A stretch of 40,979 nucleotides of DNA. Origin: an uncultured Bacteroidales bacterium. GTDB taxonomy: Bacteria; Bacteroidota; Bacteroidia; Bacteroidales; Bacteroidaceae. Below the pieces are notes generated by a model. That model made no database searches. It had not been told where the DNA came from and saw nothing but the letters and a program-made list of their open reading frames with translations. The translations under genes were made by a program, and so were the position numbers. Positions 31,884 to 39,313 of the stretch are shown in pieces (positions within the stretch are counted from its first letter, which is position 1; each line of letters starts with the position of its first letter). The stretch spans positions 1 to 40,979 of the forward strand of contig CACYXI010000019.1 in assembly GCA_902778265.1 (NCBI GenBank). The letters are read 5' to 3'.

Positions 31884-33149
31884 TTAAATAAGATCTTCCG
31901 TTTCCAGGAAAAATCGGATCCTCTGTTTTGCATTATACTTGAGAGGTATACATTCTGGGCGACCATGTTCAAGGCATCTTTTCCGGCATCCTCCACCACA
32001 TATTGGATATACATTACATTTCTGACATTCTGAGAGAATCTTATGAGGTATGTCGTAAACTCTATGCTGGAGTAACTCAGCACTTCTTCGTACAGTTCCA
32101 ATGACAGATGTTCTATCACCGGTATAAGGGGTTTCAGTGCAGGAATAGATAACACCATGATGATCTATAACATAGGCTGATTTATCCACGGCTGTGCAAT
32201 CTCTTTTTCTAGACGAGAAAGGAAGGATGTCGTCTTTCGAAACATTAAATCCACGGCTATACATATACTTCAAGACGTTGAATTGAAGTTCAGCAAACTC
32301 TTCGACAGGGAGAGCCAAACCACCGCTCTCGGAGCCCCAGGAGTGAATCATGGCGGGGTATAATTTACATTTTTTATGGCAGTCCCTCCGCTGCAAGTCC
32401 TCCAGCAGGGGGAATACTCCGTCCACATTTGTCCTATCCACGTTGCACCTGATGGAGACTGTCACGTCCAAGTCGCACAGTCGCTCCACATTATGGATAA
32501 TCTTATCATAGAATCCCTTACCGTCTGCATTCTTCCGTCTGACATCATTGTAGGCTGCAGAGCCGTCGAGAGTAATCTCTACAAACGAAACCTTACATTC
32601 TTCTACGAGGTTTTTTGTGTTTTCCTCATTAAGCAGGATACCGTTCGTCACGATGCGTGATGTATAGGGCAGGGAATGTATCTCTGCCACGGATAAGAGC
32701 TTTTGCGTCAGATTTCGAATCTCGGGAATCTGTAACGTTGGCTCTCCGCCGAACCAATCGACCTGAATCCCTTTATACTGCTTCTCGGTCAGCCTATCCT
32801 CCGCAAAGAGAACGATATGATCCATTGTCCTCGTAGAGATTTTGCCTATCCCATCTTTTTGCAAGCCACAGTAGACGCATCGAAGATTGCATTCTCCTGT
32901 AGGTAAAATGATGAGTCTTAACTTTTCACTTTCAGAAGATTCCACAACGTCATCTTCCGCAGAGTCCAAAAGAATACGAGAACGCTTCAGCTCATCAATG
33001 ATGGAACTGTTGACGCTTTCCATATTCCCATCTTTCAGCTGCTTGTAGACAGCTTCCGTTGTGATGTGCAGCCTGCCTGTCACAAAAGAATACAAGGCAA
33101 GGCTATTGTCACCCAAATCCGTTAAAGTATGATAATGAGATAAAATCAT
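31884..33149 (-). CDS. Radical SAM/SPASM peptide maturase
   Basis: 421 residues. The radical SAM cluster motif is CNLRCVYC (Cys87, 91, 94; CX3CX2C), followed by a GGEPTL motif (WFGGEPTLQIPEI). A C-terminal SPASM domain (about 315-410) supplies Cys for auxiliary iron-sulfur clusters: CTAVDKSAYVIDHHGVIYSC and CQKCNVYPICGGGCRKRC. The N-terminal 75 residues resemble a peptide-recognition (RRE-like) or linker region. SPASM enzymes of this size install thioether or carbon-carbon links in ribosomal peptides. Cys-rich precursors lie on both sides. It starts 59 bases after the Cys-rich 58-residue gene. Confidence 0.88.
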   Translation of the reverse strand: MILSHYHTLTDLGDNSLALYSFVTGRLHITTEAVYKQLKDGNMESVNSSIIDELKRSRILLDSAEDDVVESSESEKLRLIILPTGECNLRCVYCGLQKDGIGKISTRTMDHIVLFAEDRLTEKQYKGIQVDWFGGEPTLQIPEIRNLTQKLLSVAEIHSLPYTSRIVTNGILLNEENTKNLVEECKVSFVEITLDGSAAYNDVRRKNADGKGFYDKIIHNVERLCDLDVTVSIRCNVDRTNVDGVFPLLEDLQRRDCHKKCKLYPAMIHSWGSESGGLALPVEEFAELQFNVLKYMYSRGFNVSKDDILPFSSRKRDCTAVDKSAYVIDHHGVIYSCTETPYTGDRTSVIGTVRRSAELLQHRVYDIPHKILSECQKCNVYPICGGGCRKRCLEHGRPECIPLKYNAKQRIRFFLETEDLI

Positions 33150-33176
33150 GTTTTTTAATTTTTGTTGTTTTTAAAT

Positions 33177-33202
33177 GGGGCGACGGAATCTCCACCGTCC
33201 CC
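33177..33202. terminator. Stem-loop between the 58-residue gene and the radical SAM gene
   Basis: GGGGCGACGG pairs with CCGTCCCC (two-base bulge), 7 bases after the stop at 33209. As with the other peptide genes, a stem separates the peptide from the next gene, which may keep peptide levels above enzyme levels. Confidence 0.55.
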
Positions 33203-33208
33203 TCTTTT

Positions 33209-33385
33209 TTACCACCAGCCGCCAGAATATGTTCCGTCGTCGCACTGGTATTCTGTAATCTCTCCTGTTCCAGAGCAAGAGGAGCACCATCGCTGCATCC
33301 ATTCACCTCTTTCTGAGTCAAAATGGTCATCGACCTTACCACATCCACCACACGTTGGACATCTCATTGAAACTAATCTTCCCAT
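33209..33385 (-). CDS. Cys-rich small protein, zinc-ribbon-like or precursor
   Basis: 58 residues: MGRLVSMRCPTCGGCGKVDD, a middle GEWMQRWCSSCSGTGEITEY, and an end QCDDGTYSGGWW. The pairs CPTCGGCG and CSSCSGTG resemble the CxxCxG repeats of DnaJ-type zinc domains, so it may be a small zinc protein; the aromatic Gly-rich tail resembles that of precursor 3. It is the first gene of the transcript that carries the radical SAM enzyme. Confidence 0.6.
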   Translation of the reverse strand: MGRLVSMRCPTCGGCGKVDDHFDSERGEWMQRWCSSCSGTGEITEYQCDDGTYSGGWW

Positions 33386-33535
33386 AATTTTAAATTTTTA
33401 AATTTGAATTTTGTTAGCTAAATTTATCAGAAAACTTTCCTTTCTCGAGAGGCACTAAGAGTTTAAAATCTTAGGATCGTTCGTTCTGACACTTGTTCTG
33501 TCTATTTCATTGTCTATTCTTAAGTATTTCGTTCA

Positions 33536-33574
33536 TCTGCTTATATATCTCTCAAAAATGGCGCTTCGTTACAT
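33536..33574 (-). promoter_or_regulatory. Conserved 39-base promoter-like element, copy B
   Basis: Starts ATGTAACGAAGCGCC and ends GAGATATATAAGCAGA; four differences from copy A, all in the spacer. It leads the transcript of the Cys-rich small protein, the radical SAM enzyme, precursor 2, the HD protein and the lipoprotein. Confidence 0.7.
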
Positions 33575-33634
33575 TTTCCGCATTATTTTGTAATTTGCAC
33601 CCATAAAAAAGTTAATTTCAAATATCCATCGTTG

Positions 33635-35188
33635 TTATGTCCTGAATCCTATTTCTCTTTTGGTTTTTATCATAAGAGATTCTTTCTTTTGCTGGACGGG
33701 AAGAATATCGGACAGCTCTATATTATGTAACCCTTCTAAATTATCAATATTCTCTTTCATACATCGATTCCCGTGATGAAAAAAAATATCTTCCATACAA
33801 TTCATGACATATCTTCCGTTACCAAAAGTATCAGGATCACGATGCTTATAGTCATCGGTAATCATAGTCATAAGTTTTTCCTTTGCTTCTTCAGTAATAG
33901 TGTAGCCATACTCATTTATCCTTTCCATGGCAATCTGAAATAGTTCTTGAGGGATATAATCTGGGAAATGATAACGGTTTGTTTGTGCAAACCTCGAATC
34001 AAGACCAGGATTAAGTGCTAAGAGATTTTGCAGAGGTTTTTCATATCCTGCAATGATAATTGCCAGATCTCTACGTCTTTCATCTGCCATGACCTGCATC
34101 AACATTGGAAGCACAAGCTTACCAGGATCGTCAGAATGGTTACCGTTAAGGGTATAAGCTTCGTCGATAAATAATACGCCCCCTTCTGCCAATGAAATAA
34201 TCGACTCCACTGCAGATTCTTCGTCACCAAAAAGACGACCGACAAATGCCTGACGTCCATTAACAAACACGACGTGACCCTTAGATAACATTCCTGCTTC
34301 CAAAAGGAGGCTTGCGAATAATCTCCCTACAGTACTTTTTCCAGTTCCAGGATTACCATAGAACACGCTGTGCAAAGATATGTGATGCGGTTTTGCACCT
34401 AATGAGCAGAGTAAATTATTGTATTGTGTGAATATTTTAAGTTCAGACAACCGACGTTTGATGTTTTCAAGACCAATTAGACGTTCTATAGATTGGCTCG
34501 GATTCCGTACAGGTTTTATTATCTGTACGCCTTTTAGATTTCCGGCATCAGGTACATTGATATTTATCTCTTCTTGTTCATTTACTTCGAGTTCTTTCAT
34601 TTGTGTAATTGGGGCGTTTTCGACAACATGATCATACTTTGCGTCTAACTTCCAGCTTGCAAAATATCTATGAGACATATAACTCTTGAAAAGCGAACCA
34701 CCAAAGGTGTCGTAGTTTTCTGAGACTTTCAAATCATTTTTGACATGAACTTCGTCTATCATTGTTACATCCAGCCAATTCCAAATTTCTAACATGTCCG
34801 CTTTGTTTATAATAGAAACATTGGTTAAGCACACACCGTAAATAGAGGGTTCTTTCATTCCCAATTTTCTCAATACCTGCCGAATTCCATGATTTGCCAA
34901 TTGCAATTTATATATAGGAGAAATCCAGTGTTCCCTCTCTGTGAAATATAAGGGGCTTTCATTGTTAAACAGTTCTTCGTCCGCTAGAACCGATTGGCCT
35001 TGAATGTGCCTGTCAATATATACGATGACCATGTTCATGTCATGTATATATACATATGTGTCATCCTCGAGAAGAGGGGTCAGTTGGTAGGGGCGTACCG
35101 AAAAAATATCATCCTCCATAGACAACTGATCCATCAAATCCCAAACAGTCTGACTATTTACATTTTTAAAGCGTTCAATGATATTCAT
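33635..35188 (-). CDS. AAA+ ATPase of the CbbX/Spo0K type with N-terminal extension
   Basis: 517 residues. Residues about 235-490 are a CbbX-like AAA+ module: LIGLENIKRRLSEL at the entry, Walker A GNPGTGKST (278-286), Walker B GVLFIDEAYTL, sensor-type IIIAGYEKPLQNLLALNPGL with Arg finger region DSRFAQTNRYHF. The first 235 residues are a separate domain that does not match anything I know. CbbX-like proteins remodel protein complexes. In this operon (after a NERD-like gene, 12-base gap) it may act on the modification enzyme or on a DNA-directed effector. Gene intact. Confidence 0.85.
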   Translation of the reverse strand: MNIIERFKNVNSQTVWDLMDQLSMEDDIFSVRPYQLTPLLEDDTYVYIHDMNMVIVYIDRHIQGQSVLADEELFNNESPLYFTEREHWISPIYKLQLANHGIRQVLRKLGMKEPSIYGVCLTNVSIINKADMLEIWNWLDVTMIDEVHVKNDLKVSENYDTFGGSLFKSYMSHRYFASWKLDAKYDHVVENAPITQMKELEVNEQEEININVPDAGNLKGVQIIKPVRNPSQSIERLIGLENIKRRLSELKIFTQYNNLLCSLGAKPHHISLHSVFYGNPGTGKSTVGRLFASLLLEAGMLSKGHVVFVNGRQAFVGRLFGDEESAVESIISLAEGGVLFIDEAYTLNGNHSDDPGKLVLPMLMQVMADERRRDLAIIIAGYEKPLQNLLALNPGLDSRFAQTNRYHFPDYIPQELFQIAMERINEYGYTITEEAKEKLMTMITDDYKHRDPDTFGNGRYVMNCMEDIFFHHGNRCMKENIDNLEGLHNIELSDILPVQQKKESLMIKTKREIGFRT

Positions 35189-35200
35189 ATTTTAATCTTT

Positions 35201-35839
35201 TTATGCAACTTTTTTCCACCATTCTCTCATAATATACAAAAGTTTATTGACCGCATTTCTTGGATTTTCTTTTGATATTTCCTTTACATGACACGGCAAA
35301 ACAGAAGATGCTTTTTGGAGGAAATTAACCGGAGCACTCGACGAGCTATTTTGTCTTAAAACCTGCGTGATATTTCTAACATCCGCTGTAAGAAACCACT
35401 TATGATTCTCAAAATTAAGACTTGTGTTTCCTCTCACTAAATCAAATGGCTTCTCAAAAAGGATTATACTTTTGATGAACATTTTCTTAAATCCTTTTTT
35501 TCTGAATAGACCATAAAGGATATTTCTTTTCTCCTTGATTTGCTCCCATGGATTTATTGCTCCATGATTTCCTGAACATATCAATCCACCAGTTGATGTC
35601 CACCCGCTATCATTGACGTAAATAGATCCTGCCACATTCTTTTTAAATTCCAAAACAAACACATCTGTGTTCGTAAGCAAAATAGCATCATACACAAAAG
35701 ATCCCATCTTATAATTACCCATAAGAGTGAAATCCTTACATGACTGGCTCTTGAAAAGGCCCGACAACTGGTTGCTCAATACTGAGAACATTTGTCTCTT
35801 GAATTCGCTGTTGAATTCTCCTAATAATTTTGTATTCAT
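35201..35839 (-). CDS. NERD-like nuclease-related protein
   Basis: 212 residues. The N-terminal half has the NERD pattern: a helix (LLGEFNSEFKRQMFSVLSNQ), then SFVYDAILLTNTDVFVLEFKK (Asp and the ExK pair of restriction-like folds), then WTSTGGLICSGNHGAINPWE and a helix with QIKEKRNIL. NERD domains are relatives of nucleases and occur in DNA processing or signalling. First gene after copy C of the promoter element, followed by the AAA+ gene. Confidence 0.75.
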   Translation of the reverse strand: MNTKLLGEFNSEFKRQMFSVLSNQLSGLFKSQSCKDFTLMGNYKMGSFVYDAILLTNTDVFVLEFKKNVAGSIYVNDSGWTSTGGLICSGNHGAINPWEQIKEKRNILYGLFRKKGFKKMFIKSIILFEKPFDLVRGNTSLNFENHKWFLTADVRNITQVLRQNSSSSAPVNFLQKASSVLPCHVKEISKENPRNAVNKLLYIMREWWKKVA

Positions 35840-35873
35840 AACTTTTGAGTTTTAATTGTTTATATTTGCATAC

Positions 35874-35912
35874 TCTGCTTATATATCTCTCGAAAATTGC
35901 ACATCGTTACAT
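35874..35912 (-). promoter_or_regulatory. Conserved 39-base promoter-like element, copy C
   Basis: Starts ATGTAACGATGTGC and ends GAGATATATAAGCAGA on the minus strand. One difference from copy A. It is 34 bases from the NERD start codon, a normal distance for a promoter. Confidence 0.7.
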
Positions 35913-35925
35913 TTATAGTAAAAAA

Positions 35926-36024
35926 ATGGAAATAAAAATTGGAAAATCGAGATTCTGTATAGAAATTATCTTCAATGTCAAACGAAGACTGAGTTGGCCA
36001 AAGGAAACAATATCTCCGATATAA
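35926..36024 (+). CDS. Possible 32-residue peptide
   Basis: MEIKIGKSRFCIEIIFNVKR followed by RLSWPKETISPI. Amphipathic and basic. It is on the opposite strand to the island genes, with an A-rich run ahead of it and no clear promoter. The rest of 35919-36190 shows nothing further. Confidence 0.2.
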   Translation: MEIKIGKSRFCIEIIFNVKRRLSWPKETISPI

Positions 36025-36190
36025 TGATAATACTATGTATGTTGTAGGTTTGTGGGGCGTGTATTAAAGAATATGGTATCTGACAATTACAATGGTTGGA
36101 CTATATAGGGGCGTAAGAATTAAATATAAGTCGCTTCTTATCGGTTTTTCCATCCCACTCCCCAAAATATTGGCATGAAAGCGCAAAAAA

Positions 36191-36217
36191 GGACTGACAG
36201 CTCTTTACTGTCAGTCC
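36191..36217. terminator. Bidirectional terminator after the HU-CHB gene
   Basis: GGACTGACAG-ctcttta-CTGTCAGTCC, a 10-base perfect stem with an A run on one side and CTTTT on the other. It ends the HU-CHB gene and shields the island from it. Confidence 0.85.
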
Positions 36218-36240
36218 CTTTTAATGAAAGAGTACAAGGT

Positions 36241-36560
36241 TTAATCCATGTCGCCGCCGCCACCTGATTCAACCTTGCTGTAGGTACGACTGGTCACAGA
36301 GCTGCTCTGACCATCCTTGATAGCAATAGCCTTTACAGTGGTTGTCTCAGTCAGGGTCAGTGGCCCGCTGTAGAGCGTACTCTGAGCCGTAGGCTGACTG
36401 CCATCGGTGGTGTAGCGAATCTCAGCACCTGCAGGGCCAGACATCGTTACCTGAGTTGACTCTGTGAACTGGGTGTTGCCGCTGAATGTCGGGGCTGTCA
36501 CGCCCTGTGAAACAGAGCCAGAACCGCTGTTACCACCAGTGTTACCGCCAGAAGTACCGC
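36241..36560. repeat. Direct repeat, right copy, of the HU-CHB 3' region
   Basis: Counterpart of 26309-26640, in the same orientation. The right copy is the intact-looking source and continues into the HU part of the gene; the left copy stops in the linker. Confidence 0.75.
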
Positions 36561-36987
36561 CATTCTCCGTAGAACCGTTGTCAACGCCGTTATCATCGCC
36601 GTTGTCCTCGTTGTTCTCAACGGTGCCGTCATCTGAGCTGGTCACACGCTTTATCTCATTACCATTACGGTCGTAGCAGGTGATGACGATAGCTGTGTTC
36701 TTCAGTTCGTCCTTCAGATCGGTAGATGGGGTGAAGATGATGCGACGGGTCTTGATAAGACCAGACTTGACATCGTTCACATTCTCAACCGCAGTGGCGG
36801 ACAGACCGAAGCGCATAGTACCCAGACCAGGCAGTGCAACCGAGTGACCCTCAGTGGCCCACGCCTTGATGACCTGGCCAGCAGCATCCCAACAGGCCTG
36901 CATCACGCCCTGGCTTACACCCGAGCGAAGAGCTGCCTCACGGATTACCTTGTCCTGAGCGAGTGAACTGTAGAGATCGGGAACCAT
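36241..36987 (-). CDS. HU-like DNA-binding protein with C-terminal chitobiase-C-like domain
   Basis: 248 residues from ATG 36987. Residues 1 to about 120 resemble the HU/IHF-like DNA-binding fold of Bacteroidetes (LAQDKVIREAALRSGVSQGV; ALPGLGTMRFGLSA; then RRIIFTPSTDLKDEL). A linker rich in Asn, Asp, Gly and Ser follows (about 118-162), then a CHB_HEX_C-type domain (PTFSGNTQFTESTQ; IRYTTDGSQPTAQSTLYSGP) and a Gly-rich end GGGGDMD. The true start may be upstream: the frame continues 13 codons (LLKFSKQSEGSWRYV) to a TAA that directly follows an ATG, as if codon 2 had mutated to a stop. Initiation at 36987 would shorten the first HU strand. Confidence 0.75.
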   Translation of the reverse strand: MVPDLYSSLAQDKVIREAALRSGVSQGVMQACWDAAGQVIKAWATEGHSVALPGLGTMRFGLSATAVENVNDVKSGLIKTRRIIFTPSTDLKDELKNTAIVITCYDRNGNEIKRVTSSDDGTVENNEDNGDDNGVDNGSTENGGTSGGNTGGNSGSGSVSQGVTAPTFSGNTQFTESTQVTMSGPAGAEIRYTTDGSQPTAQSTLYSGPLTLTETTTVKAIAIKDGQSSSVTSRTYSKVESGGGGDMD

Positions 36988-37188
36988 GACGTAACGCCAG
37001 GAACCCTCGCTTTGCTTACTGAACTTCAGCAGTTACATTGAACTTATGGCCATGCTCAACAAGGTAAATATGTTCTTTAATACTCTGATATGTAAATCCT
37101 ATTTATAAACTATTCGGTTTATTAGCATTAACACCCCTGTCATTGCTTGTGAATTGATTATTGTTGAATTAAAGAATATTGATTATTT
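36988..37188. other. Intergenic region upstream of the HU-CHB gene
   Basis: Contains the lost-looking start (ATG TAA CTG CTG AAG) of the HU-CHB gene near 37030. In another minus-strand frame there is a 28-codon open stretch without a start codon, ending KFNVTAEVQ. I cannot assign a promoter here. Confidence 0.35.
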
Positions 37189-37362
37189 ATGAAAAAGGAA
37201 ATAAAACAAGAGTCTTCAAAAATTAAAATCAACGAAAACGTTGAAATAGATGTAAGTGATATCCTATTTGTGAAAGATTGGAGCGAAATAGGTGATCTTG
37301 TGTCTGAGGAAGAATTCTTCGAGGCATTAGGTGGTACAGCAGATGAAACGGAGGATGGATGA
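37189..37362 (+). CDS. Small acidic peptide with GG motif
   Basis: 57 residues: MKKEIKQESSKIKINENVEI, DVSDILFVKDWSEIGDLVSE, EEFFEALGGTADETEDG. The helical leader ending in EALGG looks like a double-glycine leader of secreted or modified peptides, but only eight acidic residues follow. It is the only plus-strand gene here, divergent from HU-CHB. An 18-codon frame (MFKQINQKLSTINVDKGG, 37370-37426) follows and runs into a hairpin. Could be a precursor, a regulator or an antitoxin-like peptide. Confidence 0.5.
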   Translation: MKKEIKQESSKIKINENVEIDVSDILFVKDWSEIGDLVSEEEFFEALGGTADETEDG

Positions 37363-37417
37363 AGTAATTATGTTTAAACAAATTAATCAAAAACTATCAA
37401 CAATAAATGTAGATAAA

Positions 37418-37491
37418 GGAGGATAGATACCCAATACCTCTATTATCTATCCTCCAAAATAACAAAGAACAGGGAGTATATTATCCTGTTC
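37418..37491 (+). terminator. Tandem hairpins after the small acidic peptide
   Basis: GGAGGATAGATA pairs with TATCTATCCTCC (37418-37455, 12-base perfect stem, 14-base loop), then GAACAGG with CCTGTTC (37467-37491). Together they separate the plus-strand peptide gene from the minus-strand operon to its right. Confidence 0.65.
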
Positions 37492-37539
37492 TACGCAAAT
37501 ACTGCTAATCCACACAATCAACAAAAAGGGTAGGGGATT

Positions 37540-37704
37540 CTATTTGTCGGTAGCTTTTTCGTATATCTTATCGCCAATGGTGACTTCTACAAACTCGGCA
37601 TTGTCACCAGTCAACAGGATATCTCTTTCACTCTGCGGAGCATCCTTTCCATGTACGTGGACGTATTTGGCATCCTTGCCAGTCATTAAAATTCTTCTTC
37701 CCAT
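37540..37704 (-). CDS. Small protein, 54 residues, last gene of the beta-helix operon
   Basis: MGRRILMTGKDAKYVHVHGK followed by DAPQSERDILLTGDNAEFVE and VTIGDKIYEKATDK. It contains two similar halves (ILMTGKDAKYVHV and ILLTGDNAEFVEV), so it is a tiny internal duplication, probably beta-rich. It starts 27 bases after the stop of the 346-residue gene. No family recognised. Confidence 0.6.
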   Translation of the reverse strand: MGRRILMTGKDAKYVHVHGKDAPQSERDILLTGDNAEFVEVTIGDKIYEKATDK

Positions 37705-37731
37705 ATTGTCCTTGTTCAATTTGTTAATTCA

Positions 37732-38772
37732 TCAGTTCTTCAGTTTGGGTTTGGGTTTGCGACGAATGTCCATGTCGGCCATGCCGGTGGGCATACTGCC
37801 ATCAGCAACGCCTTGCTCACCATATATCAAGCCCCAGTAGAAGACCTCTGCAGCGGCCTTGTCGTCAGCGGCAGTGACGATTTGCTTTGACAACTTGTCG
37901 CCCATTAGCGACTTCTTCGCGGCCTGATACACCAGTTTCGCATTATCTCGTGAACTGACCATACCCTTACGGTTGATGTTCTTGCCGGGCATCATCATGG
38001 CGAAGGTTCCTGTCATAAAGATGCCGAAAGCCGTATCTTCTTTTTCCTGGCAGAAGCGCAGTACATCACCCGAAGCCAGCATATCGACCAATTTGCGGAA
38101 TCCCTGATGCAACTGGTTAACATGCTCTTTGCCTTGGGCCACCTCCTCGTCACTCACATACATGCGCTTTTGTTTCTTCTTCCAAGGGAGCGGCCCGTCA
38201 GCCTCGCGCAGTCTGGTACGCTCTTCGGTAACGTTCAGGGCTGTCTCGTGGCGGTTCATCGCATTGACAAAGCGGTAGTTCTTCGGTTCATCCTTACCCA
38301 GCCAGCGCATCAGATCTTTGGCGGGTGTGTTGAAGAAGTAAAGGCCGAATAGGGTAGCGTATGCGGTCTGAAGCATGTCCTCTTCCCATTCCTCATAGGG
38401 AACATTGTCAGGCCACTCAAAACTTTCGTCCAGTCCCTTTTCTACGGCATTCTTCGCAGGAGTGCGGAAACGAACGAGGTCGAGTAGGGTGACATCGTGT
38501 TCCTTCTTGAAAAGTTCGATGGGGTTCTTGAAATCCTCTGTGGATGGTGCTTCGAGTTCATCGGCAAAACGGCTCAGGCACCATGAGGTGAAGTTGAAGA
38601 GGTTGCCTTCACCCTCGGGTTTGCCAGCCGATTCTGCCAATTTATGATGTTCACTGATCATGTGGACCAGCACGAATGTTATCCTTGCCTCGCGGTCACT
38701 AATCTTAGCGGCAGCATTTATCTGGCGCTTCATCTCAGCCAGTACCTCTTTATTTTTATAGTCTTTCAGCAT
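37732..38772 (-). CDS. Hypothetical protein, 346 residues
   Basis: Helical cytoplasmic protein without signal peptide. Recognisable only by composition: VRFRTPAKNAVEKGLDESFE, FGLYFFNTPAKDLMRWLGKD, and a basic C-terminus (IRRKPKPKLKN). Its start is 1 base from the stop of the upstream 174-residue gene, so the two are translationally coupled. Function unknown. Confidence 0.7.
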   Translation of the reverse strand: MLKDYKNKEVLAEMKRQINAAAKISDREARITFVLVHMISEHHKLAESAGKPEGEGNLFNFTSWCLSRFADELEAPSTEDFKNPIELFKKEHDVTLLDLVRFRTPAKNAVEKGLDESFEWPDNVPYEEWEEDMLQTAYATLFGLYFFNTPAKDLMRWLGKDEPKNYRFVNAMNRHETALNVTEERTRLREADGPLPWKKKQKRMYVSDEEVAQGKEHVNQLHQGFRKLVDMLASGDVLRFCQEKEDTAFGIFMTGTFAMMMPGKNINRKGMVSSRDNAKLVYQAAKKSLMGDKLSKQIVTAADDKAAAEVFYWGLIYGEQGVADGSMPTGMADMDIRRKPKPKLKN

Positions 38773-38773
38773 A

Positions 38774-39298
38774 CTACTTCTTTTTCTTCTTAAATAGGTC
38801 TATCCTTCTCTTCAATTCCTTATTGTCTCCCTTCAGAGGATGGTAGACACCCCATTCAAGGACAGACGGATCAAAGTCTTTAAGAGCACGCTCCATAATG
38901 CCAAGTGCTGCAGGAGCACTCTTGGCAAAGCACCAAAAGGACAATGCCGTACCATCTAAGTCGCTCTCCAGCCTGAGTGTCCGCAGGCTGGCGTAAGAAA
39001 CCGTCATGAAGTGGTCCACTTCTACAAGGGCAACAGGGTCTATATTCATTAGTTCCTGATACATTTCCGTAACAGGAACATCTTTATTTGCCTTCCATGG
39101 AGCCCTTCGTTCTACAACATAGATCTTCTCTGCAGATATTTCATCCATCGTAACACCATTCAGCTCTACAGCTTCGTAGAACAGTTCCCTTCCTGTACGC
39201 ATGTCACGACAGTATCTCTTGGCCGTTTTCTCGTCGCTCACGGCACAGACGATTTTCTCCCTGTAGCCATAGCCATTCTCCTTGATAACGTATATCAT
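38774..39298 (-). CDS. Hypothetical protein, 174 residues
   Basis: Alpha/beta protein starting MIYVIKENGYGYREKIVCAV with a lysine-rich end (RRIDLFKKKKK). No signal peptide or known motif. Between the GSGD-repeat gene (15-base gap) and the 346-residue gene, in one operon. Confidence 0.7.
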   Translation of the reverse strand: MIYVIKENGYGYREKIVCAVSDEKTAKRYCRDMRTGRELFYEAVELNGVTMDEISAEKIYVVERRAPWKANKDVPVTEMYQELMNIDPVALVEVDHFMTVSYASLRTLRLESDLDGTALSFWCFAKSAPAALGIMERALKDFDPSVLEWGVYHPLKGDNKELKRRIDLFKKKKK

Positions 39299-39313
39299 GA
39301 GTATCTGTAGTCT

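Noticed and set aside
33209-33385. Calling the 58-residue Cys-rich protein a DnaJ fragment
   Set aside because: Only two CxxC-type pairs are present and no J domain or other DnaJ part is nearby; left as zinc-ribbon-like or precursor.
29693-35912. The three 39-base elements as a dispersed mobile repeat or CRISPR-like repeat
   Set aside because: They are few, thousands of bases apart, same-stranded and each directly before a gene, which suits a promoter better.
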